From assembly GCF_900100175.1 (NCBI RefSeq), contig NZ_FNEM01000003.1, positions 297,757 through 361,756 on the forward strand: DNA of 64,000 bases. The letters run 5' to 3'. The DNA is from Ferrimonas sediminum. Its GTDB lineage: Bacteria > Pseudomonadota > Gammaproteobacteria > Enterobacterales > Shewanellaceae. The notes beneath the pieces are model-generated. The model ran no database searches. It was not told the DNA's origin and was given only the letters and a program-made list of their open reading frames with translations. A program made the position numbers and the translations under genes. Numbering within the stretch: position 1 is the stretch's first letter; each line of letters begins with the position of its first letter. Of the stretch, positions 7,878 to 17,039 are shown piece after piece.

Positions 7878-9665
7878 CTACTGCAACAGCGACAGCATAC
7901 TGCTGGGCAGATTGATGGCCTGGGTCAGCATCGCCGTGGCCGACTGCTGCAACACCTGGCGCTTAGCCAGAGACGCCGACTCTTTGGCCATATCCGCATC
8001 CTGAATGCGGGAGCGGCTGGCAGAGACATTCTCATTGATGTTGGTCAGGTTGGAGATGGTATGACCCAGACGATTCATGGTCGCACCAAGGGAGGCGCGG
8101 GAACTGTCGACGGCCTGAAGGGCATCATCGATAGCCGCGATGGCCCCCTGTGGGTCTTTGGTCAGGTCGATGCTGCTCACGCCCAGGTTCACCGAACCAA
8201 AGGTGCCCAGGTTAAAGGCCACCTGCTCATGGGCATGGGCCCCGACCTGAGCCAGGATCTCATAACCACCTTCGCCAATCTCCGCCGAGTAGTTGCCGAT
8301 GGCCACCTCGGTAATGGCGGGGTCGCCACTGGTGTCCCAGTTGGCGGAGTTAAAATCCGCCTGGGAGGTATCATCGTCACCGGAGACGTAATACTCCTCA
8401 AACGAGCTGGCACCGTCACCGCCGCCGGATCGTCCCTGCATGACGTTGTCCAATTCCGGACCCACACCGGTGGCATCGAACCCGGCCAGAGAACCGTTAT
8501 CGGCATTGGTCAGATCCATATTGGCGTTGATGAACTCCTCGAACTTGGTGGCCGCGCCACCGCCACCGGCCGAGCCCAACTCGGTAAATAACGCATCCAC
8601 ATCGGTCCAACGACCGGCCGAGGCGGTATTCAAGGCCGCATTGAGTGTCGCCCCTCCCGCCAGCTCGCTGTTGATGGACTTGTAGCCGGCCTCACCCAGC
8701 TCACTGTGCATATAGCGCTGAATCACAAAGCCACCGGAGTAGGCGCCGGCATTTTCCAGTGCCGTGCCGGGGCTGGCGTTGCTGTTGCGCTTGCCATTGA
8801 CCTCACCCCAGATGCCGTTAATGCCGAAGCTGGCGATGTCGTTCTTGAGTCGATCATCGGCCCCACGCATCGCTTCGGCGCTGCCTTCGGAAAACCAGGT
8901 CGGCAAGTTGCCCCACTCGGCAAAGTTCACCCCCTGAATGGCGTGGGTCATCTCATGCAAAATCACCTCGTCCAACTCCAGGGAACCGCCACCGCCTGAG
9001 GCGCCAAAATCGTCCAGGTCGATCACCATGGTGAGGTTGTACGCCGCCCCACCGCCGCCGGGCACCTGGGACTGAACGTACGCCGCCGTGCCGCTGGGGC
9101 CATCCACGTTTTCCAGGTCAATTTTCAGGGTCGCCCCTTTACCATCCAGGCCCAGCTGATCTTTGATCAGCTGCTCCGACTCATACAGCCAGGTGGTGGC
9201 CAGGCTGTTGACGATGTCCCGCTCCTTAGTGTCGATGCGACTCACCGCGGAGGCCCTGAACAGTCGCTTGCCGGCAAAAGTGGTGGTCTCGTTAGTACGA
9301 TCGATCTCCGACAGCAGCGCCTTGGCTTCCTTCTGTATGGCACCGCGATCCAGATCGCTGTTGGAGCCATTGGCAGCCTGCAGACTCAGATCCCGCAACC
9401 GGAACAGCATGTTGGTGACCTCTTCTACCGCCCCTTCGGCCGTTTGCGCCATGGAGATGGCATCAGTGGCATTTCTGATCGCCACCGTATTGCCATTAAT
9501 CTGTGAACTCAGGCGGTTACTGATCTGCAATCCGGCGGCATCGTCTTTGGCACTGTTAATTCGCATCCCTGAAGACAACCGCTCCATGGAGCCCGACACG
9601 CCGTCACTGTTCCGCCGCAGCAACTCTGCGGTAAACATCGCAGTGGTATTCGTAGCAATCCGCAC
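7878..9665 (-). CDS. Flagellinolysin: flagellin with an internal zinc metalloprotease domain
   Basis: The 595-residue protein (from the GTG at 9665) has a classic flagellin N-terminal D0/D1 region (TNTTAMFTAELLRR, MERLSSGMRINSAKDDAAG, residues 1 to about 140). It ends in a classic flagellin C-terminus (SRIQDADMAKESASLAKRQ to LPSSMLSLLQ). In place of the variable domain is a peptidase with LHEMTH (zinc site near residues 237-241), WFSEGSAE about 20 residues later supplying the third ligand, and Gly-rich insertions. This is the architecture of flagellinolysins, proteolytic flagellins known from several phyla. Start: GAGGG precedes GTG 9665; ATG 9683 is an alternative. No other flagellar gene is nearby. 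Confidence 0.88.
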   Translation of the reverse strand: MRIATNTTAMFTAELLRRNSDGVSGSMERLSSGMRINSAKDDAAGLQISNRLSSQINGNTVAIRNATDAISMAQTAEGAVEEVTNMLFRLRDLSLQAANGSNSDLDRGAIQKEAKALLSEIDRTNETTTFAGKRLFRASAVSRIDTKERDIVNSLATTWLYESEQLIKDQLGLDGKGATLKIDLENVDGPSGTAAYVQSQVPGGGGAAYNLTMVIDLDDFGASGGGGSLELDEVILHEMTHAIQGVNFAEWGNLPTWFSEGSAEAMRGADDRLKNDIASFGINGIWGEVNGKRNSNASPGTALENAGAYSGGFVIQRYMHSELGEAGYKSINSELAGGATLNAALNTASAGRWTDVDALFTELGSAGGGGAATKFEEFINANMDLTNADNGSLAGFDATGVGPELDNVMQGRSGGGDGASSFEEYYVSGDDDTSQADFNSANWDTSGDPAITEVAIGNYSAEIGEGGYEILAQVGAHAHEQVAFNLGTFGSVNLGVSSIDLTKDPQGAIAAIDDALQAVDSSRASLGATMNRLGHTISNLTNINENVSASRSRIQDADMAKESASLAKRQVLQQSATAMLTQAINLPSSMLSLLQ

Positions 9666-9705
9666 ACTTCCCTCACTTGCCATCAACGACTCATTGCTGA
9701 TTTCG

Positions 9706-9732
9706 CTATCGGCAGCGAGTCCATCCCCCTTG
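9706..9732 (-). promoter_or_regulatory. Candidate sigma-28 (FliA) promoter of the flagellinolysin gene
   Basis: On the minus strand GCCGATAG (9713-9706) matches 7 of 8 bases of the FliA -10 element GCCGATAA. A weak -35 (CAAGG, 9732-9728) sits at the right distance. The -10 lies inside the longest possible reading frame, so it supports a start at 9683 or 9665. The -35 is poor, hence moderate confidence. Confidence 0.4.
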
Positions 9733-9915
9733 AGGAGGTTCAGGCGGCAGGGATAAAAAATCACGCCCGAATCAAAATTCAAGCCGGGTAACAGAAAACA
9801 ACTTCACCAACTCACCGTTACAATTCACCCTGGCCCCAAGGTTGAAGCATATAAATCAGTTGGTTAAAAAAGAAGTAATCACTACCGACAACCAGGGAAT
9901 CAGCCAGGAGTCCAT

Positions 9916-10333
9916 ATGAACATTACCCAGGTAAGTTCACACACCCCGTTTATCAGTGCCACCCCAGGCGACCAGCGGGTTAGCATCAGACCGGAGACGG
10001 GCGTTGCCGTCACCACGTCCATCGGCTCAAACCGGAATCGGGTCACCCTCTGTGATGAAACCCGGCAAAAGCTGCGCAATGAAAAGAGCGAACAGAGCGA
10101 CAACCGCGGCGACCTCGCCTGCCATCATCAAGCTCAAAGAAACCCTCAAGAGGCTGAAAGAGAAGATCAAGGCGGCGCAGGCGCAGTTGGAAGCGCTGAA
10201 GCAAAACCATATGGATTAAGAGCAGCAACAGGAGCTGCTGGATGGTAGGCGTCAGGAGATCATGATGCTCAACAGTGCCCGGTCTGAAGCCTGTGCGGCA
10301 TTAATCGAGGCCCGGGAGAAGGAAGCCAGGTAG
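9916..10333 (+). pseudogene. Decayed gene for a small coiled-coil protein
   Basis: Reading from ATG 9916 (AGGAG upstream) gives MNITQVSSHTPFIS and continues to about 10100 (RQKLRNEKSEQSD). A good coiled-coil sequence then appears in the +1 frame (IIKLKETLKRLKEKIKAAQ, then LEALKQNHMD). That frame meets an in-frame TAA at 10217 and resumes in the same frame (EQQQELL, REKEAR) to a TAG at 10331. One frameshift plus one nonsense codon thus rebuild a single open frame of about 138 codons. The original protein is not recognised. It is divergent from the flagellinolysin gene and could once have been functionally linked to it. Confidence 0.6.
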
Positions 10334-10345
10334 GGGGTAAAAAAA

Positions 10346-10374
10346 CAACAGGCCGGTCATCGACCGGCCTGTTG
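10346..10374 (-). terminator. Terminator of uraA
   Basis: A perfect 13-bp inverted repeat (10346-10358 with 10362-10374, loop ATC) lies just past the uraA stop and is followed on the minus strand by a T-run. Confidence 0.88.
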
Positions 10375-10388
10375 GAACACTCACGCCA

Positions 10389-11648
10389 TCAATGCTGCAG
10401 GTGACCCAGATCTTTGGGCAACAACAGGTTGAGCAGAATCGATACCACCGCACAGAGGGCGATGCCCTGCAGGGTGAATTCGCCCATGTTGATGGTCATG
10501 CCACCGATACCAAACACCAGGGTTACTGCCACAATCACCAGGTTGCGGGGTTCAGCTACGTCCACCTTGTTGGTGATCAGGCTGCTCATGCCTACCGCCG
10601 CAATGGAACCAAACAGCAAAATCATGATGCCACCCATGACCACGGTGGGAATGGTCGCCAGAATGGCACCGAACTTGCCCACCAGAGACAGTACCACCGC
10701 CGACACCGCAGCCCAGGTCATCACCTTAGGGTCGTAGTTACGGGTCAGCATCACCGCACCGGTCACCTCTGAATAGGTGGTGTTTGGTGGCCCACCAAAG
10801 CTGGCCGCCGCCATGGTTGCCACGCCGTCCCCCAACAGGGTGCGATGCAGGCCGGGCTTCTTGACGTAATTCTTGCCGGTCACGTTGCTGATGGCCAGCA
10901 TGTCACCGATGTGCTCCACCGCCGGAGCCACCGCCACCGGAATCAGAAACAGGATCGCTTCCCAATGGAAACTGGGGGCGGTAAAGCTGGGCAGGGCAAA
11001 CCAAGGGGCCGCCGCCACGGCACTGAAATCCAGAATGCCGGCAAAATAGGACAGGGTGTAGCCCACCACTACTGCCGACATGATCGGCAACAGTCGCAAC
11101 ATTCCCTTGCCCATGACCGCCACAATCAAGGCGGTAAACAGGGTCGGCAGGGCAATCATCAACGCCAGGCTGGTGTCGTAGGCTTGCACATCCCCCTGCT
11201 TACCCAGGGCCATGTTGACCGCCACCGGAGCCAGGGTCAGACCGATCACCATGATCACCGGTCCCACCACCACCGGCGGCAGCAACCGTTGAATCGCCTT
11301 CATGCCGCCGACTCGCGCCACCTGGGACAACAGCACGTACACCAGACCGGCCGCCATCAGGCCGCCCATGGTGGCCGAGACGCCCCACTGGCTGACGCCA
11401 TAAGAGATGGGGGCAATAAAGGCAAACGACGACGCCAGGAATACCGGCACCTGGCGCTTGGTCACCAGCTGAAACAGCAGGGTACCAATGCCCGCGGTAA
11501 ACAGGGCAACGTTGACGTCCAGCCCGGTTAGCAATGGCACCAATACCAGGGCGCCGAACGCCACAAATAGCATCTGGGTACCCGCCACCACCTGTCGCCA
11601 GGTCGCCGGTACCGGGGTCACTCCCGTAGAAACAGCCTGCTGCTGCAT
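10389..11648 (-). CDS. uraA: Uracil permease (NCS2 family)
   Basis: This 419-residue polytopic membrane protein is of the nucleobase:cation symporter-2 family. It has about 14 hydrophobic segments, the segment SFGGPPNTTYSEVTGAVMLT and AVEHIGDMLAISNVTGKN, which carries the conserved UraA uracil-binding acidic residues. It imports uracil with protons. It lies downstream of upp, its metabolic partner, on the same strand. A terminator-type hairpin between them implies separate or attenuated transcription rather than simple co-transcription. Confidence 0.93.
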   Translation of the reverse strand: MQQQAVSTGVTPVPATWRQVVAGTQMLFVAFGALVLVPLLTGLDVNVALFTAGIGTLLFQLVTKRQVPVFLASSFAFIAPISYGVSQWGVSATMGGLMAAGLVYVLLSQVARVGGMKAIQRLLPPVVVGPVIMVIGLTLAPVAVNMALGKQGDVQAYDTSLALMIALPTLFTALIVAVMGKGMLRLLPIMSAVVVGYTLSYFAGILDFSAVAAAPWFALPSFTAPSFHWEAILFLIPVAVAPAVEHIGDMLAISNVTGKNYVKKPGLHRTLLGDGVATMAAASFGGPPNTTYSEVTGAVMLTRNYDPKVMTWAAVSAVVLSLVGKFGAILATIPTVVMGGIMILLFGSIAAVGMSSLITNKVDVAEPRNLVIVAVTLVFGIGGMTINMGEFTLQGIALCAVVSILLNLLLPKDLGHLQH

Positions 11649-11797
11649 ACAAACCTCATTATTATCATGTTATTACCCGCACTTCATCGCCCCATCTATG
11701 GCAAAGATGGGCCAATGTAACGTCGGGTTGTTAGGGTACGTTTTGGTACTGCCGCCGAGCGGTGGTCCAAAATCGATGTTGTTTTAGGTCTAAAAAA

Positions 11798-11816
11798 ACG
11801 GCGCCTGCGGCGCCGT
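11798..11816 (-). terminator. Terminator/attenuator between upp and uraA
   Basis: ACGGCGCC (11798-11805) pairs with GGCGCCGT (11809-11816) around TGC. It is followed by seven T residues on the minus strand, immediately after upp. Confidence 0.85.
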
Positions 11817-11824
11817 CATTGGAA

Positions 11825-12451
11825 TTACTTGGTTCCGAAGATCTTGTCTCCGGCGTCTCCCAGTCCCGGGAGAATGTAGCCCTTTTCATTGAGGCAGTCG
11901 TCCACAGACGCGGTGTACAGCTCAATCTCAGGGTGTGCCTCTTCTACTGCCTTCAGACCTTCAGGGGCCGCCACCAGCACCAGCACTTTAATCTGCTTAC
12001 AGCCACGCTTTTTCAGCAGATCCAGGGTGGCATTCATGGAGCCACCGGTCGCCAGCATAGGATCAACCACCAGAGCGATACGCTCCTCGATGTTGGACAC
12101 CAGCTTCTCGAAGTAAGGAACCGGCTCCAGCGTCTCTTCATCACGGTAGATGCCTACCACAGACACCTTGGCCGCCGGGATGTGCTCCAGCACACCATCC
12201 ATCATCCCCAGACCGGCACGCAGGATTGGCACCACGGTCACTTTCTTGCCCTTAATCTGGTTAATGCTGATTGGGCCATTCCAACCGTCAATTTCGACGG
12301 TTTCCATCTCAAACCCGGAAGTCGCTTCGTAGGTCAGCAGAGCGGCAACCTCTTTCGCCAGCTCGCGGAAACGCTTGGTGCTTACATCAGCAGCGCGCAT
12401 CAAACCCAATTTATGTTGAATCAGCGGGTGCTTGACCTCAGTGACTTTCAT
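11825..12451 (-). CDS. upp: Uracil phosphoribosyltransferase
   Basis: The 208-residue enzyme converts uracil and PRPP to UMP in pyrimidine salvage. The PRPP-binding loop [14 protein letters not shown] and the C-terminal uracil-binding segment [18 protein letters not shown] are intact, and length equals E. coli Upp (208). It is divergent from purM, with about 276 bp between the starts. ATG start with a nearby AGAAAAGA site. Confidence 0.95.
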   Translation of the reverse strand: MKVTEVKHPLIQHKLGLMRAADVSTKRFRELAKEVAALLTYEATSGFEMETVEIDGWNGPISINQIKGKKVTVVPILRAGLGMMDGVLEHIPAAKVSVVGIYRDEETLEPVPYFEKLVSNIEERIALVVDPMLATGGSMNATLDLLKKRGCKQIKVLVLVAAPEGLKAVEEAHPEIELYTASVDDCLNEKGYILPGLGDAGDKIFGTK

Positions 12452-12727
12452 TCTTTTCTCCGGACAGTGATCGACAGGTAAACAGCGGAATCATAGCGGC
12501 AAAAAACCAGGCTGGAAAGCCCCATCCTGGCGCGTGCCGCGAATCCGTGACCTCGGCCACATAAACACTGCAAAGCGCTGCGTTTTTTTTTGTCCGCGGC
12601 CACCGGCGTGACAGGCGTCATAAAAACTTGGGCACAAAGGCGGCAGCTGGTAAAATGCGCGCCAGAACATCAAACGTCGACAACGGCGATAGCTATAAAA
12701 AACCTACAAAAAAACAATGAGGCCTCT

Positions 12728-13765
12728 GTGAATAACCCCGATTCCCTGAGTTATAAAGATGCTGGTGTTGATATTGACGCCGGTAACGCCCTGGTTGATA
12801 ACATCAAATCCGCAGTAAAACGCACCCATCGCCCGGAAGTCCGTGGTGGCCTGGGCGGCTTCGGCGCCCTGTGCAGCCTGCCGGAAAAATACAAGAAACC
12901 CCTGCTGGTCTCCGGCACCGACGGCGTTGGCACCAAGCTGCGCCTGGCCATGGACTATCAGGGACACGGCACCGTGGGTATCGATCTGGTGGCCATGTGC
13001 GTCAATGACCTGATCGTTCAGGGCGCCGAGCCGCTGTTCTTCCTCGACTATTACGCCACCGGTAAGCTGTCGGTGGATACCGCCACTCAGGTTGTCAGTG
13101 GCATTGCCGACGGCTGTGAACTGGCCGGTTGCGCCCTGATTGGTGGTGAAACCGCAGAGATGCCGGGCATGTACGACGGCGAAGACTACGATCTGGCCGG
13201 GTTCTGTGTCGGCGTGGTCGAGGAAGCCGATGTCATCGACGGCAGCAAGGTCGCACCAGGCGACGCGCTGATCGCCCTGGGCTCCAGCGGCCCTCACTCC
13301 AATGGCTACTCGCTGATTCGAAAAGTGTTGGAACGCATTGACGATCCCCGCGGTGAAACCCTGGACGGCGCCCCGCTGATCGATGCCCTGCTGGCTCCCA
13401 CCCGCATCTACGTTAAATCCACCCTGAAACTGCTGGAATCCCACCCGGTTCATGCCATCTCTCACATCACCGGCGGTGGCTTCTGGGAAAACATCCCCCG
13501 CGTGCTGCCCGACGACGCCAAGGCGGTGATCGACGGCAACAGCTGGCAGTGGCCTTCGGTGTTCAACTGGCTGCAGCAGGTGGGTAACATCGAACAGCAC
13601 GAAATGTACCGCACCTTCAACTGTGGTGTGGGGCTGGTGATTGCCCTGCCGGCAGACCAGGCCGACGCCGCCGTGGCCCTGCTGAAGCAGCAAGGCGAAA
13701 CCGCCTGGGTCATCGGTTCCATCGCCGCCCGTCACGGCGACGAGCCTCAAGTGATCATCGAGTAA
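12728..13765 (+). CDS. purM: Phosphoribosylformylglycinamidine cyclo-ligase
   Basis: PurM makes AIR in de novo purine synthesis. I chose the GTG at 12728 because GAGG lies 5 nt upstream and it gives 345 residues, the same as E. coli PurM, with [18 protein letters not shown] at the N-terminus. The frame is open upstream to 12590, but that extension is not conserved. The glycine-rich motifs [30 protein letters not shown] and [10 protein letters not shown] are all present. Nine bases separate it from purN, so they form an operon. Confidence 0.95.
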   Translation: MNNPDSLSYKDAGVDIDAGNALVDNIKSAVKRTHRPEVRGGLGGFGALCSLPEKYKKPLLVSGTDGVGTKLRLAMDYQGHGTVGIDLVAMCVNDLIVQGAEPLFFLDYYATGKLSVDTATQVVSGIADGCELAGCALIGGETAEMPGMYDGEDYDLAGFCVGVVEEADVIDGSKVAPGDALIALGSSGPHSNGYSLIRKVLERIDDPRGETLDGAPLIDALLAPTRIYVKSTLKLLESHPVHAISHITGGGFWENIPRVLPDDAKAVIDGNSWQWPSVFNWLQQVGNIEQHEMYRTFNCGVGLVIALPADQADAAVALLKQQGETAWVIGSIAARHGDEPQVIIE

Positions 13766-13774
13766 GGCCCGGTC

Positions 13775-14419
13775 ATGACGCAACGAATTGTAGTGGTGAT
13801 CTCCGGCAGCGGCAGTAACCTGCAGGCGATCATCGATGCTTGTGCCGCCGGCCCTTTTCCCGGCCAGGTGGTGGGTGTACTCAGCAATAAAGCCGACGCC
13901 TTTGGCCTGACCCGCGCCCGCAACGCCGGCATCGAAGCGGTGGCCGTCGTCCCCGAGTCCGGTGAAGCCCGCGCCGATTACGACCGGCGCCTGGCCGCGG
14001 AAGTGGAGCAGATGCAGGCAGACCTGGTGGTTCTGGCGGGATACATGCGCATTCTCAGCCCGGGTTTCGTGCAGCAGTTTCAGGGCAAGATGGTCAACAT
14101 CCACCCGTCACTGCTGCCGCGCTACCCAGGTCTGAACACCCACCAACGGGCACTGGACAATGGTGACCGCGAACACGGCTGCAGTGTCCATTTCGTCACC
14201 GAGGAACTCGATGGCGGACCGGTGATTCTGCAGGCCAAGGTGCCGGTGTTCGAGGATGACTCCGAGTCCACCCTGGCCGAACGGGTCCACACACAGGAAC
14301 ACCGTATCTATCCGTTGGTGGTAAAATGGTATTGTGAAGGCCGGCTGTCCATGAGCGACAACCAAGCCTGTCTGGATGGAACCGCGTTACCCCTGCAAGG
14401 GTACGCCAGCGAGGAGTAA
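13775..14419 (+). CDS. purN: Phosphoribosylglycinamide formyltransferase
   Basis: The 214-residue enzyme transfers a formyl group from 10-formyl-THF to GAR. The nucleotide loop SGSGSNLQA, the catalytic Asn/His segment NIHPSLLPRYPG and the aspartate in the TEELDGGPVI segment are present. It follows purM by 9 bp and precedes nagD by 9 bp, indicating one operon. Confidence 0.94.
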   Translation: MTQRIVVVISGSGSNLQAIIDACAAGPFPGQVVGVLSNKADAFGLTRARNAGIEAVAVVPESGEARADYDRRLAAEVEQMQADLVVLAGYMRILSPGFVQQFQGKMVNIHPSLLPRYPGLNTHQRALDNGDREHGCSVHFVTEELDGGPVILQAKVPVFEDDSESTLAERVHTQEHRIYPLVVKWYCEGRLSMSDNQACLDGTALPLQGYASEE

Positions 14420-14428
14420 GCCCACACC

Positions 14429-15187
14429 ATGGCGACACACCCGAAAAGCGTTATCTGTGACATCGATGGCGTGCTGATGCACAACAACCAGTTGATCCCC
14501 GGCTCCGATCGCTTCATCAAGCGGCTGGAAGAACAGGGCAATCCGCTGGTGCTGTTGACCAACAACCCGGCTCAGACCGCCAAGGATCTGGCCAATCGCC
14601 TAGACTCCGCCGGCATCACACTGCCAGAGAGCGCGTTTTTCACCTCCGCCATGGCCACGGCTCACTTTTTGCGTCACCAACAGGGCAACAAAGCCTACGT
14701 TATCGGAGAGGGCGCGCTGACCCATGAGCTGTACCAGGCCGGCTTCACCATCACCGACATCAATCCGGACTTCGTGGTGGTCGGGGAGACCCGCTCCTTT
14801 AACTGGGACATGATTCATCGCGCCGCCAGCTTCATTGCCAACGGCGCCCGTTTCATTGCCACCAATCCGGATACCCATGGCCCCGCCTACAGTCCAGCCT
14901 GTTCGGCCCTGTGCGCCCCTATAGAGCGGATTACCGGTAAACGGCCGTTCTACGTGGGTAAGCCCTCCTCCTGGATGGTCCGCAGTGCCCTGGATCATCT
15001 CGGCTGTCACTCCGGTGACACGGTGATCATCGGCGACAACCTCAACACCGATATTCTGGCGGGCGTACAGGCAGGGCTGGAGACCATTCTGGTGCTGTCC
15101 GGCGTGACTCACATCGAAGAGCTCGACAAGCACCCGTTCCGCCCCAACCACATCTTCCCCTGCGTGGCGGAAATCGACGTGTTGTAA
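14429..15187 (+). CDS. nagD: NagD-like HAD family phosphatase
   Basis: The 252-residue HAD-IIA phosphatase has the nucleophile motif DIDGVLM at residues about 11-17, LLTNN as motif II, KPSSWM around the conserved lysine, and IIGDNLNTDI as the acidic motif. Length and motifs match NagD (a nucleotide monophosphatase, notably UMP). In E. coli nagD lies with N-acetylglucosamine genes; here it ends a purMN operon, which suits a role in nucleotide balance. Substrate is inferred from the family. Confidence 0.87.
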   Translation: MATHPKSVICDIDGVLMHNNQLIPGSDRFIKRLEEQGNPLVLLTNNPAQTAKDLANRLDSAGITLPESAFFTSAMATAHFLRHQQGNKAYVIGEGALTHELYQAGFTITDINPDFVVVGETRSFNWDMIHRAASFIANGARFIATNPDTHGPAYSPACSALCAPIERITGKRPFYVGKPSSWMVRSALDHLGCHSGDTVIIGDNLNTDILAGVQAGLETILVLSGVTHIEELDKHPFRPNHIFPCVAEIDVL

Positions 15188-15205
15188 CCGGTAAAACCTC
15201 GCAAC

Positions 15206-15224
15206 AGGGTGGCTATGCCACCCT
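15206..15224 (+). terminator. Terminator after purM-purN-nagD
   Basis: AGGGTGGC (15206-15213) pairs with GCCACCCT (15217-15224), followed by TTTTTG. Confidence 0.9.
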
Positions 15225-15361
15225 TTTTTGTATCTCAAATACCCGCTTACAATTACCGCTTGCCTGGGCCGAACCAACAAGCAATGATGAGGCACGTAGA
15301 CGCATTCAGCGCCCGACAAAAACTGAACAGAAGATTCAGCCTCAATACACAAGGACTCTTA

Positions 15362-16951
15362 ATGAAACTGCTTCCCTGGCTTGCGGCCGCCCTGCTTTGT
15401 GCCGGCTGCTCCCCGACTTCTCAAACACCACACGGCATCGATGAAACCCGCTTCCGTGCCGACGTTAAGGAGTTGTCTTCCGACCGCTACCAGGGCCGAT
15501 TGCCCACCACCGAGGGGGAAACCCTGACCCTGGCGTATCTGGAAAGCCAATTTAAGGCCATGGGCCTGAAGCCGGGCAATGGCAACTCCTACCTGCAGCC
15601 CGTACCCATGGTGACCTACACCGCTGGCACCAATACCGAGCTGAGCCTGGGCGGCCAGACGCTGTCGATTCCCCAGGACGCGGTGCTCAACAGTTTTCAT
15701 GATGCGCCATCCCAGAGCCTAGACGCCAGTCAGCTGGTGTTTGTCGGCTATGGCATCAATGCGCCGGAATACGGCTGGAACGATTATCAGGATATCGATG
15801 TCACCGGCAAGACCGTGCTGATTCTGGTCAACGACCCGGGCTTCGCCACCCGGGACCCGGGCCGGTTCAAGGGCAGCACCATGACCTACTACGGCCGCTG
15901 GGATTACAAATTTGCCGAAGCCGGCCGTCAGGGGGCAAAGGCCGCGCTGATCATTCACGACACCGAGCCGGCCTCCTACCCCTGGAGCGTGGTGGCCAAC
16001 AGCTGGACCGGCCCACAGCTGGATCTGGCTGGCAGCCGCGATCCCCACCCCAGGCTGGAGGGGTGGATTCAAAAGTCGGTAGCACAACAACTGCTGGCCG
16101 CCGAAGGGGTTGATCTGGCCACCCTCACCGCCCGTGCCAATCACCACCCCGGACACCTGAGCCTGGCTGCCGTGGCCAACGCCCGCTACCAACAGAGTGT
16201 GGACTATGCCACCAGCCACAATGTGGTCGCCCTGCTGCCCGGCAGCGAACGGCCCCAGGAGACCGTCAGCTACACCGCCCACTGGGATCACATCGGCACC
16301 CAGAACGGCGAGATCTACAACGGCGCCCTGGATAATGCCACCGGCGTTGCCGGTATCCTTGAGATTGCGCGCCAGTTTGCCACCGCGCCGACGCCGCCCA
16401 AACGCAGCGTTCAGTTCATCGCCGTTACCGGTGAGGAGCAAGGCCTGCTGGGATCTCGTTACTACGTCGATAACCCCACCTCCGCCCTGGATAAAACGGC
16501 CGGCGTGTTCAACCTGGACGCCACCAACGTCTACGGTGCGGTTAAGGAGTTCACCGTCATCGGCCTGGGGCAGTCGCAGCTGGAGGACTACCTGGGAGAG
16601 GCTGCCCGGCTTCAGCAGCGTACCCTGGCCCCCGAGTCCCACCCTGGCGCCGGCGGCTTTTTCCGCTCGGATCACTTCTCGTTCGTGAAACACGGCGTAC
16701 CGGCGGTGTTCGCTGGCGGCGGCAGCACCCCCAAGACCGAGGCGCTGGCAACCTACCGCCAACAGATGAAACAGGAGATGAAGGGCTGCTACCACAACAG
16801 CTGCGACATCTACCGGGCCAACTGGAACCTGTCCGGCGCCCTGGAGGACATCGAGGTGTTCTACCGGGCGGGGGCGGCCCTGGCCAACAGCGAGCAATGG
16901 CCTGGCTTCAAACCGGAAAGTGAATTTTACTCATTGCGGCCAGCCAGTTAG
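15362..16951 (+). CDS. Lipoprotein M28-family zinc aminopeptidase with PA domain
   Basis: The protein has 529 residues from the ATG at 15362 (AAGGA upstream); upstream in-frame codons overlap the preceding terminator and are rejected. A lipoprotein signal with LLCAGC is followed by a protease-associated region (QGAKAALIIHDTEP near residues 190-215). The M28 co-catalytic zinc ligands follow: TAHWDHIG, ALDNATGVAG, TGEEQGLLGS (catalytic Glu and ligand), NLDATN and RSDHFSFVKHGVP. It probably trims peptides in the periplasm or at the outer membrane. Monocistronic by its flanking signals. Confidence 0.88.
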   Translation: MKLLPWLAAALLCAGCSPTSQTPHGIDETRFRADVKELSSDRYQGRLPTTEGETLTLAYLESQFKAMGLKPGNGNSYLQPVPMVTYTAGTNTELSLGGQTLSIPQDAVLNSFHDAPSQSLDASQLVFVGYGINAPEYGWNDYQDIDVTGKTVLILVNDPGFATRDPGRFKGSTMTYYGRWDYKFAEAGRQGAKAALIIHDTEPASYPWSVVANSWTGPQLDLAGSRDPHPRLEGWIQKSVAQQLLAAEGVDLATLTARANHHPGHLSLAAVANARYQQSVDYATSHNVVALLPGSERPQETVSYTAHWDHIGTQNGEIYNGALDNATGVAGILEIARQFATAPTPPKRSVQFIAVTGEEQGLLGSRYYVDNPTSALDKTAGVFNLDATNVYGAVKEFTVIGLGQSQLEDYLGEAARLQQRTLAPESHPGAGGFFRSDHFSFVKHGVPAVFAGGGSTPKTEALATYRQQMKQEMKGCYHNSCDIYRANWNLSGALEDIEVFYRAGAALANSEQWPGFKPESEFYSLRPAS

Positions 16952-17039
16952 TCTAAGGTATCTGCACAACCCGCCCAGGGCTGCACCACTGCACTTTGGG
17001 CACCTGCGGTCGATAAACGGCTCAAGATAAGGACACATT

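Noticed and set aside
12565..12585. A possible PurR operator upstream of purM (CTGCAAAGCGCTGCGT)
   Set aside because: Only about 10 of 16 positions fit and the central CG is inverted, so it is too weak to call.
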